Shown piece after piece: positions 17,407 to 25,433 of a DNA stretch of 64,000 nucleotides. The position numbers and the translations under genes were made by a program. This DNA comes from Adhaeribacter soli (GTDB lineage: Bacteria > Bacteroidota > Bacteroidia > Cytophagales > Hymenobacteraceae): positions 310,001-374,000 of the forward strand of contig NZ_VTWT01000003.1 of NCBI RefSeq assembly GCF_008727925.1, written 5' to 3'. The notes below the pieces were generated by a model, which was not told the DNA's origin, did not search any database, and saw nothing but the letters and a program-made list of their open reading frames with translations. The first letter of the stretch is position 1, and the number at the start of each line of letters is the position of its first letter.

Positions 17407-17464
17407 GAAATGAAAAGCTATTAAGAAGAAACATGGAAATGATAAGCTATTAAGAAGAAACATT
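17407..17464. repeat. Tandem duplication, 29-bp unit, two copies
   Basis: Units at 17407-17435 and 17436-17464 differ by two bases and share AGCTATTAAGAAGAAACAT. Confidence 0.85.
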
Positions 17465-17475
17465 TGCGTTTCGCC

Positions 17476-17531
17476 TTCATTGCCGTCTGCTTTAGCTGAC
17501 GGTTCCGTCAGCTAAAGCAGACGGCAATGAA
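17476..17531. repeat. Near-perfect 56-bp palindrome, REP-like
   Basis: Arms of 27 nt (beginning TTCATTGCCGTCTGC, then TTTAGCTGACGG) around a 2-nt centre. The outer 21 nt are shared with the hairpin at 13568-13620. Confidence 0.9.
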
Positions 17532-17627
17532 TAAGCTGATTGTATTTGATTAAAGCAGCGGCCGCTTTCCCTTCCCTGAAAACTCCCGGCCGTTCACCGA
17601 TTAGCTGCTAACTGAAATTAATTTCCG

Positions 17628-17635
17628 TAGTTTTG
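17628..17635 (+). promoter_or_regulatory. Bacteroidota -7 box before the GT-C gene
   Basis: TAGTTTTG matches TAnnTTTG and ends 5 nt before the ATG, so a transcript from it would have almost no leader. No good TTG was found at the right distance upstream. Confidence 0.45.
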
Positions 17636-17640
17636 CTATT

Positions 17641-19416
17641 ATGCTAAGGGGTAATTTTCAGGTGCTGAAATACGGGTTGGGCGTCACGGCGTTGGTGTCG
17701 GGCTTTCTGCTGCTGGCGTTTCTGCTGTGGCCCTATGTGGAGCTGCAACTGCTTTTCCGGCAGTTCGAAGCCGAAAAAGACTGGCTGCTGCCCTGGAACA
17801 GTTTTACCGGGCGCTACGGGTTTAGCAAAGCCGCTTACGTAGCCGTAAAGGTAGATCTGGCCATTATCCTGCTCAGCAGTTTGCTGGGGCTTTATAAACT
17901 GCACCACGGCACCGCCAGACAATTTCTGCATTCGCTTTCGCCTGTAAAACCCATAGCTTTTTTCTGGCAAAAACTAAAGCAAACTTGGCAATGTTTGCCG
18001 CTGCCGGAAAAGTGGATCGTGGGTATAACCGGCCTTACGCTGCTGGTGGTCCGGACGTACTTTTTGTTTACCATGCGCATCGGTCAGGACGAAGCGGCTA
18101 CTTACATGCTTTTCCTGACGAAGGGCCCGCCGGGAATCATCTTTTATTATCCGCTGCCCAATAATCACATTTTCTATAACCTGCTTTGCCTGCCGTTGCA
18201 CTACCTGTTTTCCGATCCGTATTGGGTGGTACAGTTGCCGGTTTACTTCATCAGCATTATTAGCACGGTGGTAATTTACCTGGCTTTGCGGAGTTTCCTG
18301 CCGTTTGCGGCGGTCTACCTGGCGGTGAGCGGTTTCAGCTTTTCGTACATGGCCCTGTTTTATTCGGTGCACGGGCGGGGGTATTTTCTGGTGGCGGTTT
18401 GCAGTGCGCTGGCAGCCATCGCCCTCATCAAGATCCTGGAACGAAAGGAAGATATTTACTGGCTTGTTTTCCTGGTTTGCACCATTGCCGGATTCTATAC
18501 GGTGCCGGTTTTCCTGTACCCCTTCGTAGCCATGCTGCTGTTTGCCATTAAGGTATTCGTGCACGAAAACGACCGGTATTCGCTCGGGAGATTAGCCCTG
18601 GTCACTTTTTTTGCCGGATTTGCTACCATTCTGCTTTATTTGCCCGTGCTGATGGGAAGCGGTTTTAAGCTGCTTTTCTTTAACGATTACGTTTCGCGCA
18701 TGCCCATGACGGCGTTTTTCCAGAACCTGCCGGGCAAGATGGCGCACATGCAGGGAGCCATCCTGGGGCAGGAAACGGTCGGCTTCTATCTCTGGCTTTT
18801 GGCAATTGCCGGTATCACGTTCCTACTGGTTTTTCCGCACCCCGGCGAAAAAATTATCCGCAAGGCCGGACTGCATACTTCGGAGCTTTTCCTGGTTTGG
18901 TGCGGTTCGGTTTTGCCCTGGGTAATGCTGGTGTTGCAGCGGGTTTCGCCGCCGGAGCGGGTTTTCTTTTTTAAATCCTTTTTCGATTTTCTGGCTATCG
19001 GGCTGGCGGTTTACCTGGCCGGCTTTTACCTCCTGAAACGCCGCAAGCAATTCTGGTACGGCATTGCCGGCGGTTGGCTTTTGCTTTTCGGCGCCTATGA
19101 AGTTACCAAGCAGGTCCGGGCTGAAAGAAGTATAGCCGTGCTGGACGAACGTTTCGATGACCGGCTGCAGGCCATCCGGCAAACCAATGCCCGCAAAATT
19201 TTTGCCACCGATATTTACTACAGCGGCTATTTGCGTTACGAGTATTTCAAACACGGCGTGCCGCACTTCATCATCGACGAACACCGTTTCGAGCCGACCC
19301 GCAATTACGACCTTCTCATCCTGAACCGCCGCCGCGACAGCATCCCCGGCCTCAATCTTTCGGCCTACAACCTCTGGTTCCAGGACTCCATTGTAAAGAT
19401 CTACCTCCGGAAGTAA
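17641..19416 (+). CDS. GT-C-type integral membrane glycosyltransferase-like protein
   Basis: A 591-residue protein with about 11-13 hydrophobic helices and a soluble C-terminal 100 residues. The first loop after TM3 has the acidic pair of GT-C enzymes ('MRIGQDEAATYMLFLTKGP', about residue 147) and later 'PLPNNHIFYNLLCLPLHYLF', a His-containing loop typical of the PMT/ArnT-like (GT39/GT83) superfamily. These enzymes transfer sugars from polyprenyl phosphate carriers at the periplasmic side. The acceptor cannot be told; no polysaccharide genes are nearby. Confidence 0.8.
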   Translation: MLRGNFQVLKYGLGVTALVSGFLLLAFLLWPYVELQLLFRQFEAEKDWLLPWNSFTGRYGFSKAAYVAVKVDLAIILLSSLLGLYKLHHGTARQFLHSLSPVKPIAFFWQKLKQTWQCLPLPEKWIVGITGLTLLVVRTYFLFTMRIGQDEAATYMLFLTKGPPGIIFYYPLPNNHIFYNLLCLPLHYLFSDPYWVVQLPVYFISIISTVVIYLALRSFLPFAAVYLAVSGFSFSYMALFYSVHGRGYFLVAVCSALAAIALIKILERKEDIYWLVFLVCTIAGFYTVPVFLYPFVAMLLFAIKVFVHENDRYSLGRLALVTFFAGFATILLYLPVLMGSGFKLLFFNDYVSRMPMTAFFQNLPGKMAHMQGAILGQETVGFYLWLLAIAGITFLLVFPHPGEKIIRKAGLHTSELFLVWCGSVLPWVMLVLQRVSPPERVFFFKSFFDFLAIGLAVYLAGFYLLKRRKQFWYGIAGGWLLLFGAYEVTKQVRAERSIAVLDERFDDRLQAIRQTNARKIFATDIYYSGYLRYEYFKHGVPHFIIDEHRFEPTRNYDLLILNRRRDSIPGLNLSAYNLWFQDSIVKIYLRK

Positions 19417-19428
19417 TCCCTTCAACGT

Positions 19429-19522
19429 CATCCCGACGTCAGGAGGGATCACAGGAATATAGTAGTATGTCTGAATAATTAGGTACTACCAACTGTATGA
19501 GATCCCTCCTGACGTCGGGATG
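19429..19522. repeat. Inverted repeat with 22-bp perfect arms
   Basis: Arms at 19429-19450 and 19501-19522 (CATCCCGACGTCAGGAGG and complement) around a 50-nt loop, 12 nt after the GT-C gene stop. Confidence 0.9.
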
Positions 19523-19909
19523 GCCGAGCCTTGATTTCGAGGCTTCCTTCTGATTTCTCTTTTTCTTTAAATTCAACTGCTTATACAAGCGAAATTGTCT
19601 GAACACGATTATAAGGATTAAAAATATAGACAGGATTTCATTCTGGAAAAGAATTAATCCGAATTTAAGAAAAAGCGGGCTTGCTCCTTGTGATGAAAGC
19701 CTTTGAACGATCTGAAACCAGCACTGAACTTCCCTCAGTAGATTAAGCTACCCGGTAACTTCTCTTTTCTTCTCCTTCCGGGTCCGATTCATCGTGATTC
19801 TTTTGGCGGAAAATCATGCAAATCCTTTAATCCTATGAATCGTGTTCAGACAATTTCTTTCTATTCTTTAAAAGCCAGTCTTACCAATAGAAGCTACTTC
19901 AAAAAACGG

Positions 19910-20002
19910 TCATGTTGAGCGGTAGCGAAACAACTCATCGGCTTTTTGCAGTAACGTTACTACAGCAAGCCGACTAGGTCCTTCGCTGACGCTCAGGATG
20001 AC
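19910..20002. repeat. Dispersed 'TGAGCnnTAGCGAA' inverted repeat, copy 1
   Basis: The left half reads TCATGTTGAGCGGTAGCGAA and the right half is the inverse of GTCATCCTGAGC..AGCGAAGGACC; each half continues into a GCCGA/TCGGC core. Relatives are at 28615-28861 and 34139-34242. Confidence 0.75.
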
Positions 20003-20080
20003 AGGTTTACTTGCGCTTTATATGCAATCACATCAATATCAATAAGATACAGCCTCAGTAACAATCTTCTTGAAATTTAT

Positions 20081-20153
20081 TACGAAAATTTTCGTAGAAA
20101 ATAGTTCCTTTTACGAAACTCTTCGTATAATTGCACATACGAAATGATTCGTA
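20081..20153. promoter_or_regulatory. Three BlaI-type operators
   Basis: Three 16-bp dyads with half-site TACGAA lie at 20081-20096 (perfect), 20112-20127 and 20138-20153, spaced 31 and 26 bp. A near-consensus -7 box TATAATTG (20126-20133) lies between the second and third, so bound repressor would cover the promoter. The first possible ATG (20144) is inside the third dyad. Confidence 0.8.
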
Positions 20154-20173
20154 AGATCAATTGCTCAAGAAAT

Positions 20174-20566
20174 ATGGCTGAGAAGACACCCCCGAATAAA
20201 CCTACCGAATCGGAACTGGAAATATTGCAGCTGCTTTGGGAGCATGGCCCCAGCACCGTCCGGTTTGTGAACGACGAGCTCTCTAAAAACAAGGAAACCG
20301 GTTATACCACTACCCTGAAATTAATGCAGATCATGCACGAAAAAGGTTTTGTGGAGCGCGACGAAGCCGGCCGTTCGCACGTGTACAAAGCCGCCATCGA
20401 AGAATCCGCCACCCAGAAACAATTGCTCGACCGGTTCCTGGAAACCACCTTCCGGGGCTCGGCGCTGAAACTGGTGATGCAGGCTTTGGGCAACCGCAAA
20501 ACTTCGGAGCAGGAACTGAACGAGATCAGAAATTTATTAGATAAACTTAAAGGGAACGCAAAATGA
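20174..20566 (+). CDS. BlaI/MecI/CopY family transcriptional repressor
   Basis: The ATG at 20174 gives a protein of 130 residues starting 'MAEKTPPNKPTESELEILQ'; the ATG at 20144 is within an operator and next to the likely transcription start, so it is less likely. The winged helix is typical ('PTESELEILQLLWEHGPSTVRFV', 'GYTTTLKLMQIMHEKGFVERDEAGRSHVYKA'), with a C-terminal dimerisation helix region. Family members repress until a membrane M56 protease is activated. Its stop overlaps the M56 start by 4 nt (ATGA), a strong sign of translational coupling. Confidence 0.93.
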   Translation: MAEKTPPNKPTESELEILQLLWEHGPSTVRFVNDELSKNKETGYTTTLKLMQIMHEKGFVERDEAGRSHVYKAAIEESATQKQLLDRFLETTFRGSALKLVMQALGNRKTSEQELNEIRNLLDKLKGNAK

Positions 20567-22941
20567 ACTACGTACAAACCTTTCTTTCGCAGGAAGTTGT
20601 TCAGGCCCTCGGCTGGACCATTCTGCACTCGCTCTGGCAGGGCGCCCTGGTAGCGCTGGCGCTTTCCGTGCTCTTGCTTTTCCTGAACCGTCAGTCGGCG
20701 CAAGTACGGTATTTTATTTCCGTTACGGCTTTGTTCACCACTTTGGCCTTAGCGGTTATTACTTTTTTCAGTCTTTACCGCAGCCCTGCTCCGGAAACTG
20801 CTAAACAGGCAACTACCGCTTTTTCAGCCGGAAACGCTACTATTTTAGTTTCCAAAACCGAAACCGTTTGGTTCGAGAATCTGTTCAGCACTACTTTCTT
20901 CTCAGCGTATTTCGAAAAGCATTTACCTTTACTGGTTACGCTCTGGTTTATGGGTTTACTCGTAATGGCGTTGCGCATGCTGGGCGGCCTGGCGTACGTG
21001 CAGCGAATCAAGAATTACCAGACCAAACCTTTAGGAGACCGCTGGCAAAACAAGCTTCATGCGCTGCAGCAGGAACTGGGTATGAAAAAGCCGGTAAAAC
21101 TGCTGGAATCGCTACAGGTGAAAGTGCCCATGGCCATCGGGTATCTGAAGCCGGTAATTCTTGTGCCGGTAGGCGCGATTAACGGGTTGTCGGAAAAGCA
21201 GGTGGAAGCCATTCTGGCGCACGAACTGGCTCACATTTACCGCCACGATTATGTGTTCAACCTGATCCAGTCTTTAGTGGAAACCATTTTCTTTTACCAT
21301 CCGGGCATGTGGTGGATCAGCGCCACGGTGCGGGCCGAACGCGAGAACTGCTGTGACGATATTGCCATTACCCTGTGCGGCGATTCGCTGACCTTTGCCG
21401 GCGCGCTGGCCGAACTGGAAGAAATGAATTACGCCGCCGGTCCGGCGCTGGCCATGGCGTTGGGCGGTAGAAAAGGATCGCTGCTGAGCCGCATCAAGCG
21501 CCTGGTAAGCCAGCCGAAACGGAGCGCCAGCTTTACCGAAGGTTTCCTGGCTGCCTGCATTGTAATGGTTAGTTTGAGCATGGTATCGTTAAGTGCCATG
21601 GCTAAATTCGGACCAGAGTTCGAAGAATTCCCGGCCTTCATCATCGGGGTTCCAGCCAAAAAAGCCCCGGTAGCTGCCTCAGAAAATACGGCTAAACCGG
21701 AAATAAATATGCCAAAGCAGGCGGCATTGAAATCTGCAAAAACCACCCCGGCAGAAACGGAACCGGCATCTAAATTTGCTTCCGAAGATTATGTGCTTTC
21801 CGTTTCAGTAGCGCCGGATTCTTCGGGCAAAGACATCATTATTGTAAAAGATAAAAAAGGCCGCATTCAGGAATTATACGTGGACGGCAAAAAAGTGCGG
21901 AAACGCGACATGCCGGAATTCCAGCGCATAATTGAGGAACGGGAGGCGAGCAACAAAAAAGGCTTGTTCGCCAAGGGGAAGAAAAAGAAAAAAGAATACG
22001 CTTCCCGTGAAGACCTGGAAGAAGCGCGCCGCGTGATCCAAAGGGCAGGCACAAGGCCGGGCAGACCGAATGTGTACGTGTACAATTACCCTTCAGCCTC
22101 CGATTACCGTTCCCATTACAAATATAAGTATGACGGCCTGACTGCTCCACCAGCCCCGCCTGCCCCACTCACTCCGGAACTTCCCATGCGCCCCATGAAA
22201 CCCATGAAGCCCATGAAACCGATGCGCCCGATGCGGCCTATGAAACCAATGAAACCAATGGCGCCGATGGGTGACGCTTCTAAAGCTGATCTGAAAGCCT
22301 ACGAAAAAGAGCTGAAGGAATATGAAAAGGAAATGGCCGAATATGATGCAGAAGTGAGCGCTTACGAAGATAGAAACAGCGGGGAATGGAAGGAGTTCGA
22401 GCATGAAATGGAGGAATTCAACCGGGAAATGGAGCAGTTCGGCCGGGAAATGGCCCGCTATGCCACCGCCCAGGTACAGATGCACATGGACAGCCGGAAT
22501 CCGGAAGACGAAGCCCGGGTGCGGGAAGAAGCCCTGGCCCGTGCCGCTGAAGTGAGAGCCCGCGGTGCCGCCGAAAGAGCCAGAGAAGCGGAAGTACGCG
22601 CCAAAGCCGCCGCCGACCGGGCCAAAGCAGCTGAGCTCCGTGCGAAAGAACGGGCCAAAGATGCGGAAGAACGGGCAAAAGAAGCCAAGGAGCGCGCTAA
22701 GGAGGCCAAAGAACGGAGCAGTCGTATGGAAAAACTAAAAGCCGAATTAAAGAAAGACAACCTGATCGGGGCGAACACGAAATCATTTACTTACAAGATC
22801 AGCAAAGAAGGCTTGTACGTGAACGGGAAGAAACAACCGGAAGCCCTTTTTGAAAAATACGGGAAGATGTTCCACCAGAAGTTCGATCCTAAAAACAAGA
22901 ACAGCAATTACAACGAAGTTTATAACGTTAGCGAAGATTAA
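20563..22941 (+). CDS. M56 family (BlaR1/MecR1-like) membrane metallopeptidase with long repetitive C terminus
   Basis: The 792-residue protein has N-terminal TM helices (about 15-35, 45-65, 120-140), the zinc motif HELAH at about 220-224 followed by 'ENCCDDIA' that supplies the third ligand region, and a TM near 330-350. Instead of a penicillin-binding sensor domain it carries a periplasmic tail: 'PAPPAPLTP', about ten 'PMKP/PMRP' units (about 541-568), charged 'YEKELKEYEKEMAEYD' segments and a long Ala/Glu/Lys/Arg coiled coil (about 650-724). It presumably cleaves or signals to the BlaI partner; the inducer is unknown. Confidence 0.92.
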   Translation: MNYVQTFLSQEVVQALGWTILHSLWQGALVALALSVLLLFLNRQSAQVRYFISVTALFTTLALAVITFFSLYRSPAPETAKQATTAFSAGNATILVSKTETVWFENLFSTTFFSAYFEKHLPLLVTLWFMGLLVMALRMLGGLAYVQRIKNYQTKPLGDRWQNKLHALQQELGMKKPVKLLESLQVKVPMAIGYLKPVILVPVGAINGLSEKQVEAILAHELAHIYRHDYVFNLIQSLVETIFFYHPGMWWISATVRAERENCCDDIAITLCGDSLTFAGALAELEEMNYAAGPALAMALGGRKGSLLSRIKRLVSQPKRSASFTEGFLAACIVMVSLSMVSLSAMAKFGPEFEEFPAFIIGVPAKKAPVAASENTAKPEINMPKQAALKSAKTTPAETEPASKFASEDYVLSVSVAPDSSGKDIIIVKDKKGRIQELYVDGKKVRKRDMPEFQRIIEEREASNKKGLFAKGKKKKKEYASREDLEEARRVIQRAGTRPGRPNVYVYNYPSASDYRSHYKYKYDGLTAPPAPPAPLTPELPMRPMKPMKPMKPMRPMRPMKPMKPMAPMGDASKADLKAYEKELKEYEKEMAEYDAEVSAYEDRNSGEWKEFEHEMEEFNREMEQFGREMARYATAQVQMHMDSRNPEDEARVREEALARAAEVRARGAAERAREAEVRAKAAADRAKAAELRAKERAKDAEERAKEAKERAKEAKERSSRMEKLKAELKKDNLIGANTKSFTYKISKEGLYVNGKKQPEALFEKYGKMFHQKFDPKNKNSNYNEVYNVSED

Positions 22942-22977
22942 ATTCTTTGGTTTTTGATTTCTGTTTCAAAAAGTTTA

Positions 22978-23012
22978 CCCCAGGCGCTTCAGGCTCCTGG
23001 GGTTCTTTTTTT
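22978..23012 (+). terminator. Rho-independent terminator of the blaI-M56 operon
   Basis: CCCCAGG (22978-22984) pairs with CCTGGGG (22996-23002), followed by a T-rich tract of 10 nt. Confidence 0.88.
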
Positions 23013-23027
23013 AACCAACGCTACACT

Positions 23028-23506
23028 AATACCGGATCATATTTAGCAACTTCCATTACTTGAAATAGCCCAAGCGTCCGCTTAATCCAGACCCATAACT
23101 TTTCTGAAAAAGGCGATAATTATTGAAAAGCTGAAGCTGGTTATTTCACGTCCCCTTTGGATGGGGTAGGGCTGTTTCATTCTGGCTAATGACTATCCCC
23201 TTGAGGGGATCATAGGGGTGTTTACACCTGCTGATATTTATCAGATTTCGTATTAACACCTCTCTACCTCCCCTCAAGGGGAGAATCGGGTAGAATGAAA
23301 CCATCCTGCTTTGGAGGGGCAAGGGGAGGATTTTACAGTATTTGATTTTTGATCAGAAATGCTTGAACCTCCCCCTACCCCCTTCAAAGGGGGACTTTAT
23401 CCAATATGCGTACCTAAATGGTTGTTCCAGAAAAGTTTTGGAACATAATAAAGCGGACGCTTGCGCTAGAATCTGCCAAAGTTTTTATCAAATGGGATCC
23501 GGTATT
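23028..23506. repeat. Nested palindrome of about 480 bp
   Basis: Arms pair in order from outside in: AATACCGGATC (23028) with GATCCGGTATT (ends 23506); CAAGCGTCCGCTT (about 23073) with AAGCGGACGCTTG (about 23453); AACTTTTCTG with CAGAAAAGTT; GTCCCCTTTGGATGGGGTAGG (23150 region) with the 'CCTACCCCC..AAAGGGGGAC' near 23393; TTTCATTCT with AGAATGAAA; and CCCCTTGAGGGGA..AGGGGTGTT with AACACCTC..CCCCTCAAGGGGA. A second, self-complementary element (23305-23397) shares the inner right arm. Confidence 0.8.
23305..23397. repeat. C-rich inverted repeat element, copy 1
   Basis: Ends read TTTGGAGGGG and CCCCCTTCAAAGG; the AT-rich middle (GGATTTTAC..TATTTGATTTT..ATCAG) is shared with the copies at 32986-33094 and 45255-45345. 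Confidence 0.8.
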
Positions 23507-23578
23507 CACGAATTGGTATAACAGTTAAATGATAATCTTCCCAGACCGTCGGTACTTTTTCGGCCTGAAAAGCTACCG

Positions 23579-24352
23579 TTAAAGTTTCTGTAAAGCGCCC
23601 TTTGTGGTATAAAGTTTAGTGGAAGCATTGAATGGGTTCAGGTGCTGGGATTCGGTGAACGGCGGTGGCGCCTGAACGAGGTAATTGGGCTCGGCAAAAG
23701 CGACCTTAGGCAAGGCGTTAAAGAAGGTGCACATCTGCAGCACGTTGCCGCGGGAATTGCGGTCGGCGGCCAGAATGTAGAAGCTGTCGTCGAAGGTGTA
23801 AACAATGCGGGTGCGGGTAAGGGCGGTCAGGCGTTGGATGTCGGCGGCAGGATTGCTGGAATTAAGGCCTACGAAGAACTCTTGCGTTAAGCCCAGCCAA
23901 GAAGGCATGTAGGCGTCGCCAAAACTGGGCAGAGCATACATGATGGTTCGGGGATTCTGCTGCATCAGCTGCCAGAGGAATTTTTCGAGATCGATGCAGT
24001 TGTTGCCGTTCTGCAGTTTCACGATGGTAGCAAAAGACCCGTCCTCCAGCGGATATTCCGATTCAATTTGTTCGACAAGGCTGTATTGGGAAAGGATCCG
24101 TTGTTTTTCGGCGGAAGATACCTGATCAGCAAAGCCCACGGTAACCAACACCTGGCAGGTTGGCGTCAGAAATACCGGCCCGGTTTTGCTGATGAAAAAA
24201 TGCGGCGGACAGCCTTGGTTTCCCGGGTGCATGCGGGCCTCAGAATTAACTTCGGTTGCAGGGGCCGGCGCCGGCGCTACCGATTCTTTCTGACAGGAAA
24301 TTAAGATAAGGAACAATAAACCCAGGTAAGTTAAGTAGATTAATCGCTTCAT
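23579..24352 (-). CDS. Lipoprotein with two subtilase-propeptide-like repeats (paralogue A)
   Basis: The 257-residue protein has a lipoprotein signal ending 'LISC' (Cys20), followed by 'QKES', near the Bacteroidota surface-export signal. Two related beta-alpha-beta units follow: residues 68-143 ('VTVGFADQVSSAEKQRIL' to 'TIMYALPSF') and 158-226 ('FFVGLNSSNPAADIQRL' to 'KVAFAEPNYLV'). 'V-x-FAEPNY' is the hallmark at the end of S8 subtilase (fervidolysin-type) propeptides, which fold as I9-like inhibitors. No Asp/His/Ser catalytic domain follows. It is the last of three paralogues on this strand. An outer-membrane-anchored inhibitor or chaperone is an inference only. Confidence 0.85.
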   Translation of the reverse strand: MKRLIYLTYLGLLFLILISCQKESVAPAPAPATEVNSEARMHPGNQGCPPHFFISKTGPVFLTPTCQVLVTVGFADQVSSAEKQRILSQYSLVEQIESEYPLEDGSFATIVKLQNGNNCIDLEKFLWQLMQQNPRTIMYALPSFGDAYMPSWLGLTQEFFVGLNSSNPAADIQRLTALTRTRIVYTFDDSFYILAADRNSRGNVLQMCTFFNALPKVAFAEPNYLVQAPPPFTESQHLNPFNASTKLYTTKGALQKL

Positions 24353-24470
24353 AATGAACAGATAAGGTAAAGGTGAGACATTACCTGTTCATACGGCTTT
24401 TGTTCAAAATTTGGTTAATAAATTTGCGTCTTCTACGCTTTTTTTCTTTACCTTACCTTTCTACTCCTTT

Positions 24471-24512
24471 CCGCAAACGGTACTTTTTTAAGCGAAAACC
24501 TACCGTTTGCGG
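24471..24512. repeat. Hairpin with 12-bp perfect arms between lipoprotein genes
   Basis: CCGCAAACGGTA pairs perfectly with TACCGTTTGCGG around an 18-nt loop CTTTTTTAAGCG plus AAAACC that resembles the palindromic form of the dispersed motif at 23550-23578. It sits between paralogues A and B and may end one transcript or start the next. Confidence 0.8.
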
Positions 24513-24563
24513 CCCTGCTTCTGACTTGGTTGTATTTAACTCATCAGCGGCATAGCGTGGGTT

Positions 24564-25268
24564 TTAATTTAATTCAACCTCCTGTTTTGTGGGATTCCGG
24601 AAGGCGATTAGGTCGGGGCTTGTGAGTGGGGTAAGCGGCCCGTTCAGCGAGGCATATTCCACGAGGTCGGCATCGTTAAAGAAACTTACCATTTCAAACA
24701 CGTTGCCGGCAGCGCTCTTGTCGGCGCTGAGCAGGTAAAGGCGGGAGCCCAGTTCTTCCGGGTAAGTTACGATGTGGGTGCGGGTATCGGCTACGAGTTG
24801 CAGGAATTCGGTTTCCGAAGCGTTTACCTGCAGCGATACCACAAATTCGTCGGAGTAAGTGCCGGCCTGCAAACCCGGCAACGAAAACCGCACGGCCGGC
24901 AATTGTTCCAGTTCGTGCATCAGCTTTTCGGTTTCGTGGCAGGTAGTACCGGGTTTCAGGGTAATGAGGGAAACCGGGCCGGAAGCCGTTTGCACCTGTC
25001 CGGAAACGGCCTGAAATGCCTCACAGGTAGCTAATAGTCTCTGCTGCTGTTTAAGAGGGAAATTCTTGCGGAACCCAACCAGTAATTCAGCGCCGGTAGC
25101 GGGCCCTAAAGCCACGGGTTCCGTTTTGGTCTGGTAGCCATACGACGTACAGCTTTCCTGTTGTTTTTCGGGTAGCGGGGCAGCATCGCCGGGTTTTATG
25201 CCTTCTTTCCTACATCCGGAGAAGCCCAGGTAAAGGCAGCACGAAAACAGATATAGCATTTTTTTCAT
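24564..25268 (-). CDS. Lipoprotein with subtilase-propeptide-like repeats (paralogue B)
   Basis: 234 residues; lipobox 'GFSGC' (Cys19) then 'RKEG'. The two repeat units of the family are recognisable: 'ELLVGFRKNFPLKQQQRLL' to 'AVRFSLPG' and 'FVVSLQVNASETEFLQLVADTRTHIV' to 'FFNDADLVEYASLNG'. The shared line 'LSADKSAAGNVFEMVSFFND' matches paralogue A ('AADRNSRGNVLQMCTFFN'). The terminal AEPN-type motif has decayed to 'EYASLN'. No protease domain. It is separated from A by 211 nt and from C by 165 nt, so each may have its own promoter. Confidence 0.82.
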   Translation of the reverse strand: MKKMLYLFSCCLYLGFSGCRKEGIKPGDAAPLPEKQQESCTSYGYQTKTEPVALGPATGAELLVGFRKNFPLKQQQRLLATCEAFQAVSGQVQTASGPVSLITLKPGTTCHETEKLMHELEQLPAVRFSLPGLQAGTYSDEFVVSLQVNASETEFLQLVADTRTHIVTYPEELGSRLYLLSADKSAAGNVFEMVSFFNDADLVEYASLNGPLTPLTSPDLIAFRNPTKQEVELN

Positions 25269-25433
25269 AAGCTCAGGAGATAGTGCTACCTGTTCTTACG
25301 TTTAATTTTGTGAATAATCAATGTTTAGTTGTAATATTTTTATTTTAGAAGGCCGCGCTATATAGTGAATCCGATAATCAGGGTTCTGCCGTTTTCGTGC
25401 ATTTTAAGCGAATAGAACTTTAAAATGAGTCCG

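Larger units (their letters stand above)
17069..17640. other. Gene-free stretch dense in hairpins and short repeats
   Basis: It holds the 28-bp palindrome, a partial copy (17131-17190) of the GACA-N4-TGTC hairpin element, hairpins around GGATT/AATCC cores (about 17286-17340), triple 'GATGAGCG' units (17337-17370), two tandem 29-bp units (17407-17435 and 17436-17464, core AGCTATTAAGAAGAAACAT), and the 56-bp palindrome at 17476-17531. No gene was seen. Confidence 0.7.
19417..20173. other. Gene-free stretch with three inverted-repeat systems and blaI-type control region
   Basis: It contains the 22-bp-arm repeat (19429-19522), a second inverted repeat with about 31-bp arms (19592-19623 and 19826-19857, core TCTGAACACGAT), the 'GAGC..AGCGAA' element (19910-20002) and, at the end, three BlaI-type operators. 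No gene was seen. Confidence 0.7.
22942..23578. other. Gene-free stretch: terminator, nested palindrome, dispersed motif
   Basis: After the operon terminator nearly all of this stretch is taken by the nested palindrome (23028-23506). The palindromic form of the dispersed motif (23550-23578) abuts the stop codon of the next minus-strand gene. Confidence 0.75.
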
